From Dichetophora obliterata (lineage: Eukaryota > Arthropoda > Insecta > Diptera > Sciomyzidae), in the NCBI GenBank assembly GCA_963920525.1, contig OY986437.1:197379511-197443510 (forward strand): a stretch of 64,000 nucleotides of DNA, given 5' to 3'. Within the stretch, counting starts at the first letter, position 1. Every line of letters starts with the position of its first letter. This document shows positions 42,840 to 54,669 of this stretch, one piece after another. A model generated the notes under the pieces. It searched no databases, was not told the DNA's origin, and saw nothing but the letters and a program-made list of their open reading frames with translations. The translations under genes were made by a program, and so were the position numbers.

Positions 42840-44130
42840 TTAGGTTGTGATCTGGTTGTGATTTGGACAAAATGGGTAGCGTGTAGAACTATCAATCGAA
42901 AGGTATGAGCTCGATTCTTACAGTGTACCAAGAAATATTTTTAATACATGTTTTATTTTCTTTCCATTTTCACCAAAAAATTCACATCGACTCACTCAAA
43001 CGATTGTAAAAAAAAACAACAACTGTGAGTCCAAAATAACTACAATTTTGGTGAGTTCGTGTCAGAAATTCCCAGCTTCTATTGACGAGTGCTGCCATCT
43101 TCACGTTAAGGTCGAGCACTTTTCAGATCACCTTCGTAAAAATGTTACACTAGGTGACGCCAACTCATTTGAAAAAAAAAATGTCAATTGCTTTTAGGTG
43201 GCTTTCATGTTTAAACTCTAACGAAGTCTTAACAAATTACTTGATAATTGAATGTTTGAAGCACCTTAACGCTACATACAAATAAAAAATTTTTCAAAAT
43301 AAGCACCACGTATGTTGATTTCTTCCAAATTTATTTTCAACTTTTATATGACCCGTTTTGTGCCATAACATTTGTTTGATAGTTTATACAGGTGCATTTA
43401 TTAAGAGAGTTTTTGTTTTAACATTTCATGCTATTTCGATGAATAATTCTGAGCTAAAGGTCTTGGAATAAAAACAAAATCTATTTGCATAAGGTTGTTG
43501 ATACAGTTTTTTTTTTACTTCGAACTTTAAATAACTAAAATTAGTTGAAAGTAGTTAAAGTTTGGTTTTTAAACAGTTTCAAGAAAAAGAAAAAAACAGA
43601 AGCACATTGCCATTAAGTCGGTTAAAGCTATATTGCTCTATGATATTGAACATTTTTTACGAGGTTTTTTAAGTTATGGTGCTTTATCTTTATAGATGCC
43701 ATTACACTAGGTAAAGAGGAGCAGTAAACATTTTGACTCTCTTTTCTCTCGTTCATCATTATAATGACTAGTGTCATAAAAGTGTCGATGTGACATGTGT
43801 CAGCATTAACAAGTAGCGGTAATTTATGTATTTTGTACAAGTTTTATGTAAAGTTATTTATTTGTAAGTTTAAAAACACGGACAGCTAGGATAGTCAGTG
43901 GTGGATCTAGAAACTTCTCTTTGGGGGGGGGGGGGGGGGTGTAAAAATATCAGATTAAAATTTAACAATATAACATAAGAAAATTGAAAAATTTGCAGAA
44001 TTTTTATACGATAATCGTCTCTATATGAATAATAATTCTATGGAAATTATTGGAAAGATTAGCTCTTTCCAAAACAGTCTATCTAGTCTGCTGTGTGATT
44101 GACTTTGTACAGAGTTGTTGCCGTTGTTTC
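42840..44130. other. No gene; G-tract and possible SINE fragment
   Basis: A tRNA-like stretch (GGGTAGCGTGTAG...GAGCTCGATTCTTA, about 42870-42925) may be a SINE head. A 17 bp G-run is at 43923-43939. CAGTGGTGGATCTAG at 43899 resembles a hAT terminus (see findings). No coding homology was seen. Confidence 0.5.
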
Positions 44131-44138
44131 CTTCTTCA

Positions 44139-44458
44139 GGCCTTTGTAGTCTAGTGAAGAGTGCGCTAGACTATCAACTCAGAGGTCCCTGGTTCGAATC
44201 CGTGTTTGGGCATGGTTCTTTCCGCTTTCTTTGTTCTTTACTACATTTAAGAGTTATTGAAACAAAAAATCCACAACTAAATTGTGGAAAATGTGGAGTT
44301 AAAGTACAGGAACAACTGAGAGCTGGAAATGCTTGCCGAGGCATTAACGTATAGTTCCAATCAATTCTTCCTCTAATAATCTATCCCTTTCCTTTGAGGT
44401 CAAAGACCAAAAGTTGTTTGCTTAAGGTGCATGCTCTGGTTTTTTATCCTTTTTTTTT
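44139..44458 (+). mobile_element. tRNA-derived SINE, copy 2
   Basis: The head GGCCTTTGTAGTCTAGTG...AGAGTGCGCTAGACTATCAAC...TGGTTCGAATCCG matches the minus-strand SINE at 33493-33898. So does the body (AAATTGTGGAAAATGTGGAG, GGAAATGCTTGCCGAGGC, TCAAAGACCAAA). It ends in a T/A-rich tail near 44450-44465. Confidence 0.85.
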
Positions 44459-44794
44459 TAAAAAACTAACTTGATATAAATAGCTTATAATTAAAATTAA
44501 ATAGAAATTTAAAGAATATATTACAATTAATTATTATAAAAATTTCAATTAATTGTTACAAATTTACAAACATTAGCCTGGAAGCATTACAGAAATTAAC
44601 CCAGACACGGCAACAAATACTTTAACCCTAGGATGTGCGATTGGGTTTTTCGAGGCCCATTTTGATTTTAAGAAGTCGTAAATTTTTTTCCTGGCTCTAA
44701 ACGCCAAAATATTTTACGCCAACTGCCGCTAATGTTTTCTAAACGTAACAAAACAAACTAAAAAGAATTTGCATTACTTTCGTAAAACAAACTT

Positions 44795-47700
44795 ATCTTA
44801 CTTACTTACTTAGTTGACGCTACAACCGTATGTCAGTCTTTGCCTCATCTAAGAATTTGCGCCAGCCATTTCTGTCTTTCGCTTTCTGGCGCCAGTTGGA
44901 AATTCCAAGCTTCGTCAGGTTGTCCCCTACTTGGTCTTTCCAACGAAGATGCGATCGTCCTCTTCTGCGTTGACCGCCGCTGGGTACCGAATCGAATGTT
45001 TTCTTCACTGGAGAATCGTCTTTCATGCGCTGAACATGACCTTGCCAGCGAAGCCACTCGATTTTAATGCGCTTGAATATGTCGATGTCAGCGTACAGAT
45101 CGTACAGTTCATCATTCCACCGTATTCGGTAATCGCCATTGACGCAGATTGGTCCGTAGATCTTACGAAGAATCTTTCTCTCGAATGCTCCTAAGTCTTT
45201 TCATCTGAACTGCTCAGCGTCCAAGTTTGTGATGCGTAAAGTAGGACGGGCATGATGAGCGATTTATAGAGCGTGATTTTCGTTCGTCGAGAGAAGGCTC
45301 CGCTTCTCAATTGCCTACTGAGCCCAAAGTAACACCTGTTGGCAAGAGTTATTCTTCGTTTGATCTCAATGCTGATGTCGTTGGTTGAATTAATGCTGGA
45401 TCCCAGATAAACGAAGTTCTTCACAACCTCGAAGGAGGTATTGTCAACGGTAACGTGGGTTCCAAGACGCTGGGACTGTTTGTTTGTTGACACCAAGTAT
45501 TTCGTCTTACCTGCATTCACTGCCAGACCCATTCGACTTGACTCTCTTTCTAATTTGGAAAATGCTGCACTGACTTCGCGTGTATTATGGACTTCGCGCG
45601 TATATATAATGATATCGATGTCATCAGCATACGCAAGCAGCATAACACTCTTGTAGAATATTGTGCCACTACGTCTCACATCAGCAGCTCGGATGATCTT
45701 TTCCATCATTAAGTTGAAAAAGTCGCACGATAAGGAATCACCTTGTTTGAAACCTCGTTTGGTAATAAATGGTGGGGAGAGGTCCTTCCTGATTTTAACT
45801 GCGCTGCTGGTGTTGCTCAGTATCATCCTGCAAAGTCGTATTAGTTTTGCAGTAATACCAAATTCAGACATGGTGGAGTACAGGTGCTTCCTTATTGGGC
45901 TGTCAAAAGCGGCTTCGTAGTCAACAAAAAGATGGTGGGTGTCGACTTGTTTTTCTTAAGTCCTCTCCAAGATTTGTCGTAGCGTGAAAATCTGATCGAT
46001 GGTGGACTTTCCAGGTCTGAAGCCACACTGATAAGGTCCGATCAGTTCGTTTACAATAGGCTACAATCTTTCACATAAAACGCTTGACAGGACCTTATAT
46101 ACGATATTAAGAAGGCTTATCCCACGGTAATTGGCACAGATAGTGGGATCGCCTTTCTTGTGGATTGGGCAGAGCACACTGAGATTCCAACCGTTCGGAA
46201 TGCATTCTTCCGACCATATTCTGCATAGAAGCTCGTGAATGCATTTAAGTAGAGCTTCGCCTCCGTTCTTAAACAGCTCAGCAGGTAAGCCATCAGCTCC
46301 CGCGGCTTTGTTATTTTTAAGCCGAGCTATAGCTGTCAGAACTTCATCATAGTCGGGCAGCGGAACCTCGACGCTGTCATCCGAAATTGGGGTTTCCGGG
46401 ATATCATTTCTATTGGCGGGGTTGTTGTCAGCGTCGCCGTTTAGCAGCTTAGAGAAGTGTTCCCTCCATAACGTCAGTGTACTCTGGACATCTGTCACTA
46501 GATTCCCGTTTTCATCCTTGCAGGAAGAGGTCCAGGTTTTAAAAGCATCGGCAAGGCATCTTATTTTTTCGAAAAATTTTCGGGCCTCATTCCTGTCACC
46601 ATACATCTCAATCTTCTCCTGCTCGCGCTTTTCTGCCTCTCTTTTTTTCCGCCTGAAAATACGTCTCTTTTCCCTCCTCTTTTCTTTGTATCGCTCCTTA
46701 GCAGCGCGCGTTACAACCAACTGCAGGGTGGCTTTGTAGGCGGCGTCTTTCTCTGCAGTGGCAGCGTGACACTACTGGTCGTACCACTGGTTTCAGCTAG
46801 GGCGGTGGTAGCCAATCACCTCTTCAGCAGCCGCACGCATGGAGCTGGAAATGTGTGTCCACTGCGCGCATATATCATCGATTGGAGGAGTGCTTTGAAG
46901 CAGGAGTGAGAGTCGAGTGGCGAAAGCATCGGCTGTCTGTTTCGATTGCAGCTTGTCGACGTCTAGCTTTCTCTGTGTAGGGTTGCGTGTATTCTTAGCT
47001 GCGCACAGACGTGTACGGATCTTGGCTGCAACAAGATAGTGATCCGAGTCAATGTTTGCACCACGGATCGTGCGTACATCCAATACACTGGAAGAGTGCC
47101 TTCCGTCGATCAAAACGTGATCAATTTGATTTTTTGTTTTTTGATCAGGGGACATCCAGGTGGCTTTATGAATATTGAGATGCTTGAATCTAGTGCTACT
47201 TACGACCATGATTCGTGCTGCGGCGAAGTCAATCAGCCTCATTCCGTTATCGGAGGTGTTGTCGTGGAGGCTGAACTTTCCGACTGTTGGACCAAAAATA
47301 TTTTCCTTGCCCACCTTAGCGTTGAAGTCACCAAGCACGATTTAAACGTCGTGGCGGGGGCCGCGCTCGTAAGCATTTTCAAGGCGCTCGTAGAAAATTT
47401 CCTTGATCTCATCGTCCTTGTCTTCTGTCGGAGCGTGCGCACATATTAGGCTTATATTGAAAAATCTAACCTTGATGCGGATTATGGCAAGTCGTTCGTT
47501 CACAGGTGTGAATCGCAGGACGTGGGGCCGTAGTCTCTTGCCAACTACAAATCCGCATCCAAACTCGTGCTTCTCCGCATGGCCGCTGTAGTAGATATCA
47601 CAGGGTGCATGCCGAATGCAACCCTGTCCCTTCCATCGCATTTCTTGGATAGCAGTGATATCAGCTTTGTATCTTTCCAAGACATCAGTCAGTTGGATAG

Positions 47701-47945
47701 AGGCACCTTCCCGATTAAGTGTTCGGATGTTCCAGGTGCATATCCGAAAATCGTTATCAGTTTTTCGTTTGCGGTAGTCGTCATCCAGGGCCTAGGGGGC
47801 CCGCAGCTCAGATTAGCCGCCAAACTAACGGTTGTCAGTTTTGACGTTGCCCAGAAAACACCACGTGTAGGTTTGAGTCGACTTGAGGTGATTTCACAAA
47901 GATTATGCTGGCCTTGCCAGGTTGAGACAGCCAGATATGTTACAT
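44795..47945 (-). mobile_element. RTE-like (APE-type) non-LTR retrotransposon, decayed
   Basis: On the minus strand the order is endonuclease, reverse transcriptase, short C-terminal region, then a (TAAG)n tail near 44795-44812. A microsatellite 3' end and an APE endonuclease directly upstream of RT fit RTE-like LINEs, but the clade is not certain. The 5' boundary near 47945 is where a plus-strand LINE fragment begins. Confidence 0.82.
44820..47720 (-). pseudogene. ORF2 of the RTE-like LINE: APE endonuclease + reverse transcriptase
   Basis: The endonuclease has ITAIQEMRWKGQGC, INERLAIIR-type (VNERLAIIRIKV), MLGDFNAKVG, NQIDHVLIDGRH and ANIDSDHYLVAAK blocks (47680-46800). A frameshift lies near 47340. 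The linker and RT follow: NNKAAGADGLPAELFKNGG, PIHKKGDPTICANYRGISLL, GFRPGKSTIDQIF in a shifted or stopped segment (46061-45870), TKRGFKQGDSLSCDFFN, and the catalytic LLAYADDIDII. The tail ends in a Trp-rich segment (RSHLRWKDQVGDNL). At least four breaks separate the frames, so it is not functional. The C-terminal stretch resembles proteins often annotated as endonuclease-reverse transcriptase in insects. Confidence 0.9.
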
Positions 47946-47954
47946 TGTAAAAGT

Positions 47955-49115
47955 TCGCCCCAGATTTTACAGTGGCTACGGTCTTATTTAACCGATAGAA
48001 CTTGTTTTGCAGTTATTGATAATGTGAAATATGCCAAATTCATAGCCTGGAGTTCCGCAAGACAGCATTCTGGGACTCTTACTTTTCATTTTATTCATAA
48101 ATGATATTAGTTCCTACTTTTCAAATGTAAATTTTTTCTTATATACAGATGATTTAAAAATATGTAATATAATCCGAAATAAATCGGATACAGATCTTCT
48201 ACAACATGAATTATCAAATGATTTTGCTTGGTGTTGTAAAAATCACCTTTCACTAAATATTAATAAGTATTTTCATATTACCTTTTCCAAATCACAAAAC
48301 ATCATCAAATCGTCATATTCTATTGGTACTAGTGTCTTAACTACAGGGGATAAAACGTCTGACTTAGGCGTAATTTTTGATCCTAAATGTACCTTTACAA
48401 GTCATTTTGACTTTATTGTTTCTAAAGCACATGCTATGATGGCGTTTATTCGCAGAAATAGTTCTGCCTTTTCTAACCCATATACACATAAAACGCTATA
48501 GTCATCTTTTGTTAGATCTAAACTAGAATATGCCTCTTTAATTTGGAACCCTTACTATGCAGCGCATATAAATCGCCTTGAACGTATACAAAAAGGTTTT
48601 ACTCGCTATGCTCTACGTTGTTTAAATTTTAGTAATCTTCTACCTCCATATAATGCACGTTGCTTACTTATTAATCTAAAAACTTTGCAAAGTAGAAGAA
48701 TAATACTATAGCTTCTGTTTATTTTCGACGTAATAACAGGTGCAATTGACTGTTCACGCTTATTAGCGATGATAAATTTTAATATTCCTGTTAGAAGCCT
48801 CAGATCTTGTGAGTTATTTTATGTTGGATTGTTAAGAACTAATTATGCATTAAATGCTCCTATCAATCGATCTTTAATTGAATTAAATATGTTATCTAAA
48901 AACATTGAAATTGATTTCGCTTGCTCTAAAATAGTATTTATAAACCAGTTGAATAAGTTCTATCGCTAAGCCATTTAATTTATCCTGATATTTTAAATTT
49001 ACTGTTATTATTTATGTGTAATCTAATGGTTATCTTACTTAGTTTTTAATATATTAATCGTGTAGTCGGTAAGGTAATTATTCCATCGATGAAATAAATT
49101 CAAATAAACAAATAA
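47955..49115 (+). pseudogene. Jockey-like LINE, 5'-truncated reverse transcriptase
   Basis: Plus-strand RT with frame breaks: ILQWLRSYLTDRTCFAVI, then SGVPQ-like sequence in another frame, LLLFILFINDIS, FFLYTDDLKICNII (catalytic box YTDD instead of YADD), NHLSLNINKY, LEYASLIWNPYY, INRLERIQKGFTRYALR and LLRTNYALNAPINRSL. The last recognised residue is near 48969. A short 3' UTR ends in AAATAAACAAATAAACAAA near 49115. The upstream endonuclease and ORF1 are absent. It abuts the minus-strand RTE-like LINE. The 54.6-58.2 kb LINE encodes a related protein. Confidence 0.9.
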
Positions 49116-49169
49116 ACAAAGAATTTTCTCCGTGTATAATAATTGAAAAAACATATGCTTTTCTCCTGT

Positions 49170-49500
49170 GGCGACCGTAGCCTGGTGGGTAGAGTGCGTG
49201 GCCCCTAAGCTAAAGAACCGCGGTAGCCCCGGGCTCAATTCCAGCTCAGACAGAAAAGTTTTTTCAATTGAATTAATTTTTCCGTTCGGTCGTCGCCTCT
49301 CTGCAGACAATGGCAAACCTCAGAGAGTAAAAATTGCCATGTAAAGCTTCTGGAGAACATAAGCCGTTCGGAGTCGGCACAAAACACGTAGGTCCAGTTC
49401 TCGGTCATTTGTGATCAAACATTTAACAACACGCACAACACAATTGATCAATAGAAGCTAGGACAAAGTTCTTCCAAGGGCTGAAATGGCCAGTTTATTT
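49170..49500 (+). mobile_element. tRNA-headed SINE with LINE-type body
   Basis: The head CGTAGCCTGGTGGGTAGAGTG...CCTAAGCTAAAGAACCG...CAATTCCAGCTCAGACAG matches the array at 40975-41340. The body CAATGGCAAACCTC...TTGCCATG...GCCGTTCGGAGTCGGC...GTAGGTCC...CACGCACAAC resembles a common tephritid SINE/LINE tail that I recall. That comparison is memory-based. Confidence 0.7.
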
Positions 49501-51144
49501 TATTTTATTTTTTTTTTTATGCTTTTCTCCTGTATCGTTTGTTTATATAAATGTTAATGACACTTTTATAATTGCTAAAATATTTTAGAAAATTTCAGAA
49601 ATAGATCACATTTTTTATTTAATATTTTTAGCCCAAAAACTTGTAACGAAAACGACATGATTCTTTATTTGCATTTTTAAGCAAAAGGGGGCTTTAGCCC
49701 CTCTTTGATCCGCGCCTGAGTTGATGTCAACCATAACTTAAAAATGGTCCACTTATAGATCAGCGTCCATGTAAACAAGCTTTTATTAACAGACAATTAT
49801 TATGTCATATTTTTATGAGCAGCTTGTAATAACTGAACGCAAGAAGTTAAAGTTGATCATCATGAATGCAAAATGCTCACTCTTGGATCCTGTGTATCTT
49901 AAAAGAAAAACCATGATTTCTTTGCCTCTTGCTACCTCAACAATAATAACCCAATTAAGTGGACAACAAAATTATTGTTAAGTTGTAGAAAATTATTTAA
50001 GTAGCTGGCTACCGTCGTAATCACAATCAGTACGAGTTCAAGGCTAAGTTGCTTGACAAGTACTTAAACAGAGCTGAAGTGAGTTTGTGTCTACTACATT
50101 CTTAACAGTTGTCACACCCAGCTCAAAAATGGCGACTGGAAATACGAGTTTCACTTCCACCAGCCGCCATAAGTTAGCCACTTTATCGTAACAGTCCGGC
50201 CGGCTATCGATGCTGACGATGCTGACGTTGAACTCTGATGTTATATTGTTGGCTTCGATGAGGAAACCGATAGCCGTTAACCGTTAGAAGTAGCAAAGCA
50301 ATTTCAATACCCATTTGCTGATGACTACTACAGCAACAACCACAATTATTGTACATTGTAATGGATTTTTCATTAAACTCGCTCACTAACTACGGGAACG
50401 CTGACTGTGACTTAGACAAAGAAATATAATCAACGACCGTGCCTACTTTTTATTTTATTGTTTCTATTAAAAAGCTCGACGCGTCCATTGGAGCAGCATT
50501 GCACTCGCTAAATACGCTCTTTGAATAGTAATTGGAAACGTTTCATGGCAGGAATAGAAGAATCGAAAGCAGTGTCTAAGGCTCGACGAGGTTGGCAAGG
50601 CTGAAGACAAGGTCTTGCAGCAAATTATGCGAACACTTTGCAGACAGTGGATTCGATTAGATCAGACCAGCTCTAGTAAGATATGATAGCAAAAAATTGC
50701 CAAAGCTTACATTAAATGTCTTACGGGAAAAATTTTTCAGAAACGTTTATTTTTATTTCACTTTGTTCGCAAATTGGTTCTTCTTTCTATTTTGTTTGAC
50801 TAAATTTTGTTTTGATTTTATGTTTGGTTTCATTTGTGAAAAACTTTATTATCTCAATTGATACATTAGATAAGCATTAGTATGATATTTAAAATTATTT
50901 TTGATTAACTTTTTTAGAGCTCCGAAAGAAGATCTTAAATTTTTAGGACATCTAGACGGTTTATAATTCCGTCTTGATCGCCTTTTACACTGAAACCAGA
51001 AACAAAACATGTCCCTTAATATATTTGAGTACGTAAAAAGCGATGTAGGAGTCCTTTTTCTGGAAAATTTTTCGAGCTAGTGAGAATAGTGGAGTAAAAA
51101 ATTACAAGTCTTAGGGATTTCCCAAAATCGCTATAATATTAATT
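49501..51144. other. No recognised gene
   Basis: The left part ends with AGGGGGCTTTAGCCCCTC...GATCCGCGCCTG (49685-49721), which may be the right terminus of a hAT-like element whose left end is at 43899. The GC-richer stretch at 50000-50350 contains no recognised domain. Confidence 0.45.
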
Positions 51145-51152
51145 TAAATTTA

Positions 51153-51411
51153 CAATCGCGTCGGAAGCGAATTTCATCTGGGGGGGCAGTACAAATGGGG
51201 GGCAGTACAAATGGTGGTGCAAAAAAAGTTCACCAAAATTTCTTCACATGAAACATAAAGAAGAGAGAAAGAAGAGGAAAATATATAATACAAAAATATT
51301 ATCGTTGTAAAAAAACTGATATTTTGAATAACTTTTCCTTTTAAATTGTTTATCTAGCTAAAAAAGTGGGGGGCAACTGCCCACCTTGCCCCCCCGCTTC
51401 CGACGCCAATG
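51153..51411. mobile_element. hAT-type MITE, copy 2 (259 bp)
   Basis: The ends are CAATCGCGTCGGAAGCG and, complemented, CATTGGCGTCGGAAGCG. They are flanked by the perfect 8 bp duplication TAAATTTA (51145-51152, 51412-51419). It is the reverse orientation of copy 1 at 19811, and the internal sequence is largely shared. A local duplication of GGGGGGCAGTACAAATGG near the left end accounts for most of the extra length. Confidence 0.95.
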
Positions 51412-51649
51412 TAAATTTATGTTCTTTAGCTTTTTCATCTTACACAATTTTGCTAAGTCCTTATAGGCAAGTGTGGTTCAGTCGCTTTTTTGATTCGAAA
51501 GTTGCAACTTTTTTTTAAACAAGCTCCCTCTTACAAACGATAGCCAGCAACAAAACAAACCCATTTAACACGTGAAAAATATAAAAACGGGAATAATTTG
51601 GACACATATTTGGTACATATTTGAACGAACTGAAATTTACTACACGGTT

Positions 51650-52165
51650 AAAAATTTTGGACTGCTTTGTAATCCAAACTTTGGTTTAAAAGAATTTTTT
51701 AATCCAAAAAGTACTACTTTTAAATCCAAATATTAGTTTAATTTAGCTGGGTCTCGAACCCACGTTCCTGAAAAGAACTTACTTGCATTCTTAATGATGC
51801 AAAACAAGCCAAACTATGTTAACAAGTGAGTTGGACGAGTGGATAAGCTATTAGACCAGCTCATTAGAGAACGTGTGTTCAAATCACGAACTGGTCAGAA
51901 CTTTTTTTTATTTTACTTTAGTTTAGTTGGGTCTCGAACCGACGTTTCTGCTCGCTTGCTTACATTCGTTATGATGTAAAATAAGCGTAACTTTCTTAAC
52001 AAATGAAATGGGTAAGTGGATAAGGTGTTGGACCTGCACAGCAGAAGACTTGTGTTCAATTCATGAACTGATCAGAAAATTTTTTTTATTTAAAGTTGAT
52101 ATTTATTGCTTTTTTAAACTTTTTTCGGATTAAAAACTAATCTTTTTTTTTGGATTGAAAATTTT
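51650..52165. repeat. Two tandem ~185 bp units, each with tRNA-like segments
   Basis: Unit 1 (about 51733-51900) and unit 2 (about 51923-52085) both begin TTTAGYTGGGTCTCGAACC (an antisense B box). Both end with AGTGGATAAG...GGACC/AGACC...GTGTTCAAWTCA, a sense tRNA-Ser/Leu-like head. Outer flanks AAAAATTTTGGACTG...TAATCC and GGATTGAAAATTTTTAG form a weak inverted repeat, so the pair may lie inside a MITE. Confidence 0.7.
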
Positions 52166-52835
52166 TAGATGGCCATGATTACAAATCACGGTTACTGATT
52201 ATGATTACAAGTATTCAGATCGCACAGATTACTTGATTTTTTTAAATATTCAGAAAAATCACATTAAAAACAAAATAAAAATACTTTCAACTAAGCAACT
52301 GTGCTAAGTGATTACATGAGGTTATAAAAAATAAAGTAATCATGCAATGTGATTACATGATTTTTAAAAAAAAAATCAAGTATTCGTAACAAGGAATAAC
52401 ATTATTTTTTAATAAATCAAGTAATCAGTAATCAGACCCAGCTATCAGTGGTTACAGATTATTTCTCGTCAGACAAAATATTAAAAATTTGTCTGTATTC
52501 TTATTATTTCAGTAATTGCTTTTACTATAATTACCATAATGGTTTACCGTCCTAACAATATTTTCTTCAGCAGCTATAAGGGCCATTTTGTTCACAAAGG
52601 GCATAAATATCATTTAATTCGGGGATAACTATCTCTAGGTTAATTTTATACCAAGCGTATAAATCGGGAGACAAAAAAGTGGTTTTGTTCACATTTTATC
52701 CCAGCTTTATGCTCAGAGCATAAATTCGCTCTCAGTTTATAAAGATTTCCATTGGAATGTGTTGCTCATTAATTAAAAAATGTGTTTTAAACATTTTTTA
52801 AGAATTTTAAACATGAAGAAACAGTATTGGTTACT
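52166..52835. other. No recognised gene
   Basis: AT-rich sequence with repeated GATTAC words. Nothing coding was identified. Confidence 0.45.
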
Positions 52836-52839
52836 GGTT

Positions 52840-54075
52840 ACTTCTTTCGAATCTGGTAGCAGAATTTTAAAATTCAAGATGGCGGATAGAGTTGCCACCT
52901 AATTTCTTGTTTATTTATGCGAATTCGACGCTGGGAGAAACACTAGGTAAAATTGGGTCGCTGATTCCGAATCCGTTGTCAGAATTACAAAACTCGAAAA
53001 TTTTTCTACACATAGGGTTGCCACCTAAAAATGTTTTATTTTAAGCATTTTAAACAGGAGGAAAGAGTATTGGGGTTGCTGATTTTGAATACAATGTCAC
53101 AGTTTTAAAATTTAAGATGGAGGTTAGGGCTGCCACCTAATAATATGTATTTTTAAGAGTTTTAAACATCATTTAACAGTGTTAGGGATTTAAAACTCTT
53201 ACTTAGGGAACACTGATTTCGAATCTGAAGTCAGAATTTTAAAATTCAAGATGGTGGATAGGGTTGCTACCTTAATTTTTTGTATTTTTATGAATTCGGG
53301 GCTGGCAAAAAAAATTGTATTCCAAAAATCCGAATCTGTGGTCGGTATTCAAAATTACAAAGTTTTGAAATAATAGGTTTGCCACCTAATAATATGTATT
53401 TTTAAGAATTTTAAACATCATTTAACAGTGTTAGAGAGTCACTGATTTCGAATCTAAAGTCAGAATTAAAGCACTAGACACCACAAACCAAAAAAGAAAA
53501 GGCATATATCATACGGTTTTGATCGTAAAAAACTAAAACTTAGTAATTTTGTTCAGATGGTTACTGTGTAATATGTATTTTTAAAAGTTTTATAGCGTTT
53601 TCATTTCTCAAAAAAACCAAAATTTTTTCTGCCCTTTTTAGAGATTCTGTCCTCTTGAGAATAAAAATAGTTACCTCTAAAATTGAATCATGTTCTTTTC
53701 GCGAAAATGTTGACCTAAAAAGAAGAAAAAAATTCATATTTCTCAAAGATGACAGAAACAGGGCAGAAAAAATGCAAAAATTTTTCGAGAAACAAAAACG
53801 CCAGTAAGCATTATTTAACAGTGTTAGTGCGTCGCTGATTTCGACTTATTTAGTTAATAGGGTTGCCACCTTAATTTTTTTTATTTTTACGAATCGCTGA
53901 ATCCGAATCCGTTGTCAGAATTTCAAAATAATTTCATTTTTTATAATAGGGTATACCTATTAACCATATTGAATTTTAAAATTCTGTCTCGATTCGAAAT
54001 CAGTGACTTCCTAACACTGTTAAATGATGGTTAAAATACTTAAAAATACATATTATTAGGTGGCAGCCCTAAATA
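52840..54075. repeat. Tandem repeat block with GGTTGCCACCTA motif
   Basis: Units of about 107-137 bp carry GATTTCGAATCYGAAGTCAG, AATTTTAAAATTCAAGATGG and AGGGTTGCCACCTA. The motif lies near 52891, 53018, 53126, 53263, 53370 and 53863. The last unit (53985-54070) is inverted and pairs with 53110-53190, giving the block a foldback right end. Confidence 0.85.
53595..53801. mobile_element. 207 bp MITE inside the tandem repeat block
   Basis: GCGTTTTCATTTCTCAAAAA...TTTTTTCTGCCCTT at the left pairs with GGGCAGAAAAAATG...TCGAGAAACAAAAACGC at the right. It disrupts the spacing of the surrounding repeats. It is non-coding. Confidence 0.75.
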
Positions 54076-54102
54076 TTTAATTCATTGTGTACTTATTTGA
54101 TT

Positions 54103-54310
54103 CACTTTGTTTTGAATCAATCACATATGAGTACTACTTTGGAAACTTCTTATACTAATTCATACTAATTTTTGTGTAAGTGAGTCATGATTCGAAAATG
54201 TTCTTCACTTTGTTTTGAATCAATCACATATGAATACTAATTTGGAAACTACTTATACTTATTTATACTCATTTTTGAGTAAGTGGCTCATTGATTCAAA
54301 AAAGTGATTC
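54103..54310. repeat. ~104 bp tandem duplication
   Basis: TTCACTTTGTTTTGAATCAATCACATATGA(G/A)TACTA...TTTGGAAACT...TACTTATACT-type sequence is repeated at 54103 and 54207, ending in GATTC. Confidence 0.85.
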
Positions 54311-54669
54311 GTTGCAGATCTCTGGTGCGTACCGCGATTCACGGTTGGCCGGACAGACTTCGGTCGTGCTGGAAGGCAAATGGCGGCTTTTCTTGGACTT
54401 TTAATAAATAAGTATTCAAAATATTACTAGAAAATTTTTAACGTTTTTGTTTTTTCGAAACAAATCGTGTACCGGAACTTATGAAAGTACTAAGTAGATC
54501 AATACTATCAATACATAGATTTTAATTTACTTCAAGATCTTCAAAATGCATAAATCTGTCAATTTTTGAAATTTAAAATGTGCTATGAGATGCCCTCTAA
54601 AATTTATTTATTTATTTATTTATTCATGTATATATCTACTGGGCCCATCCCTAACAGATATCACTTAAC

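Noticed and set aside
44840..47950. Plus-strand ORFs up to 136 codons
   Set aside because: Antisense shadows of the RTE-like LINE. The minus-strand frames show conserved endonuclease and RT motifs.
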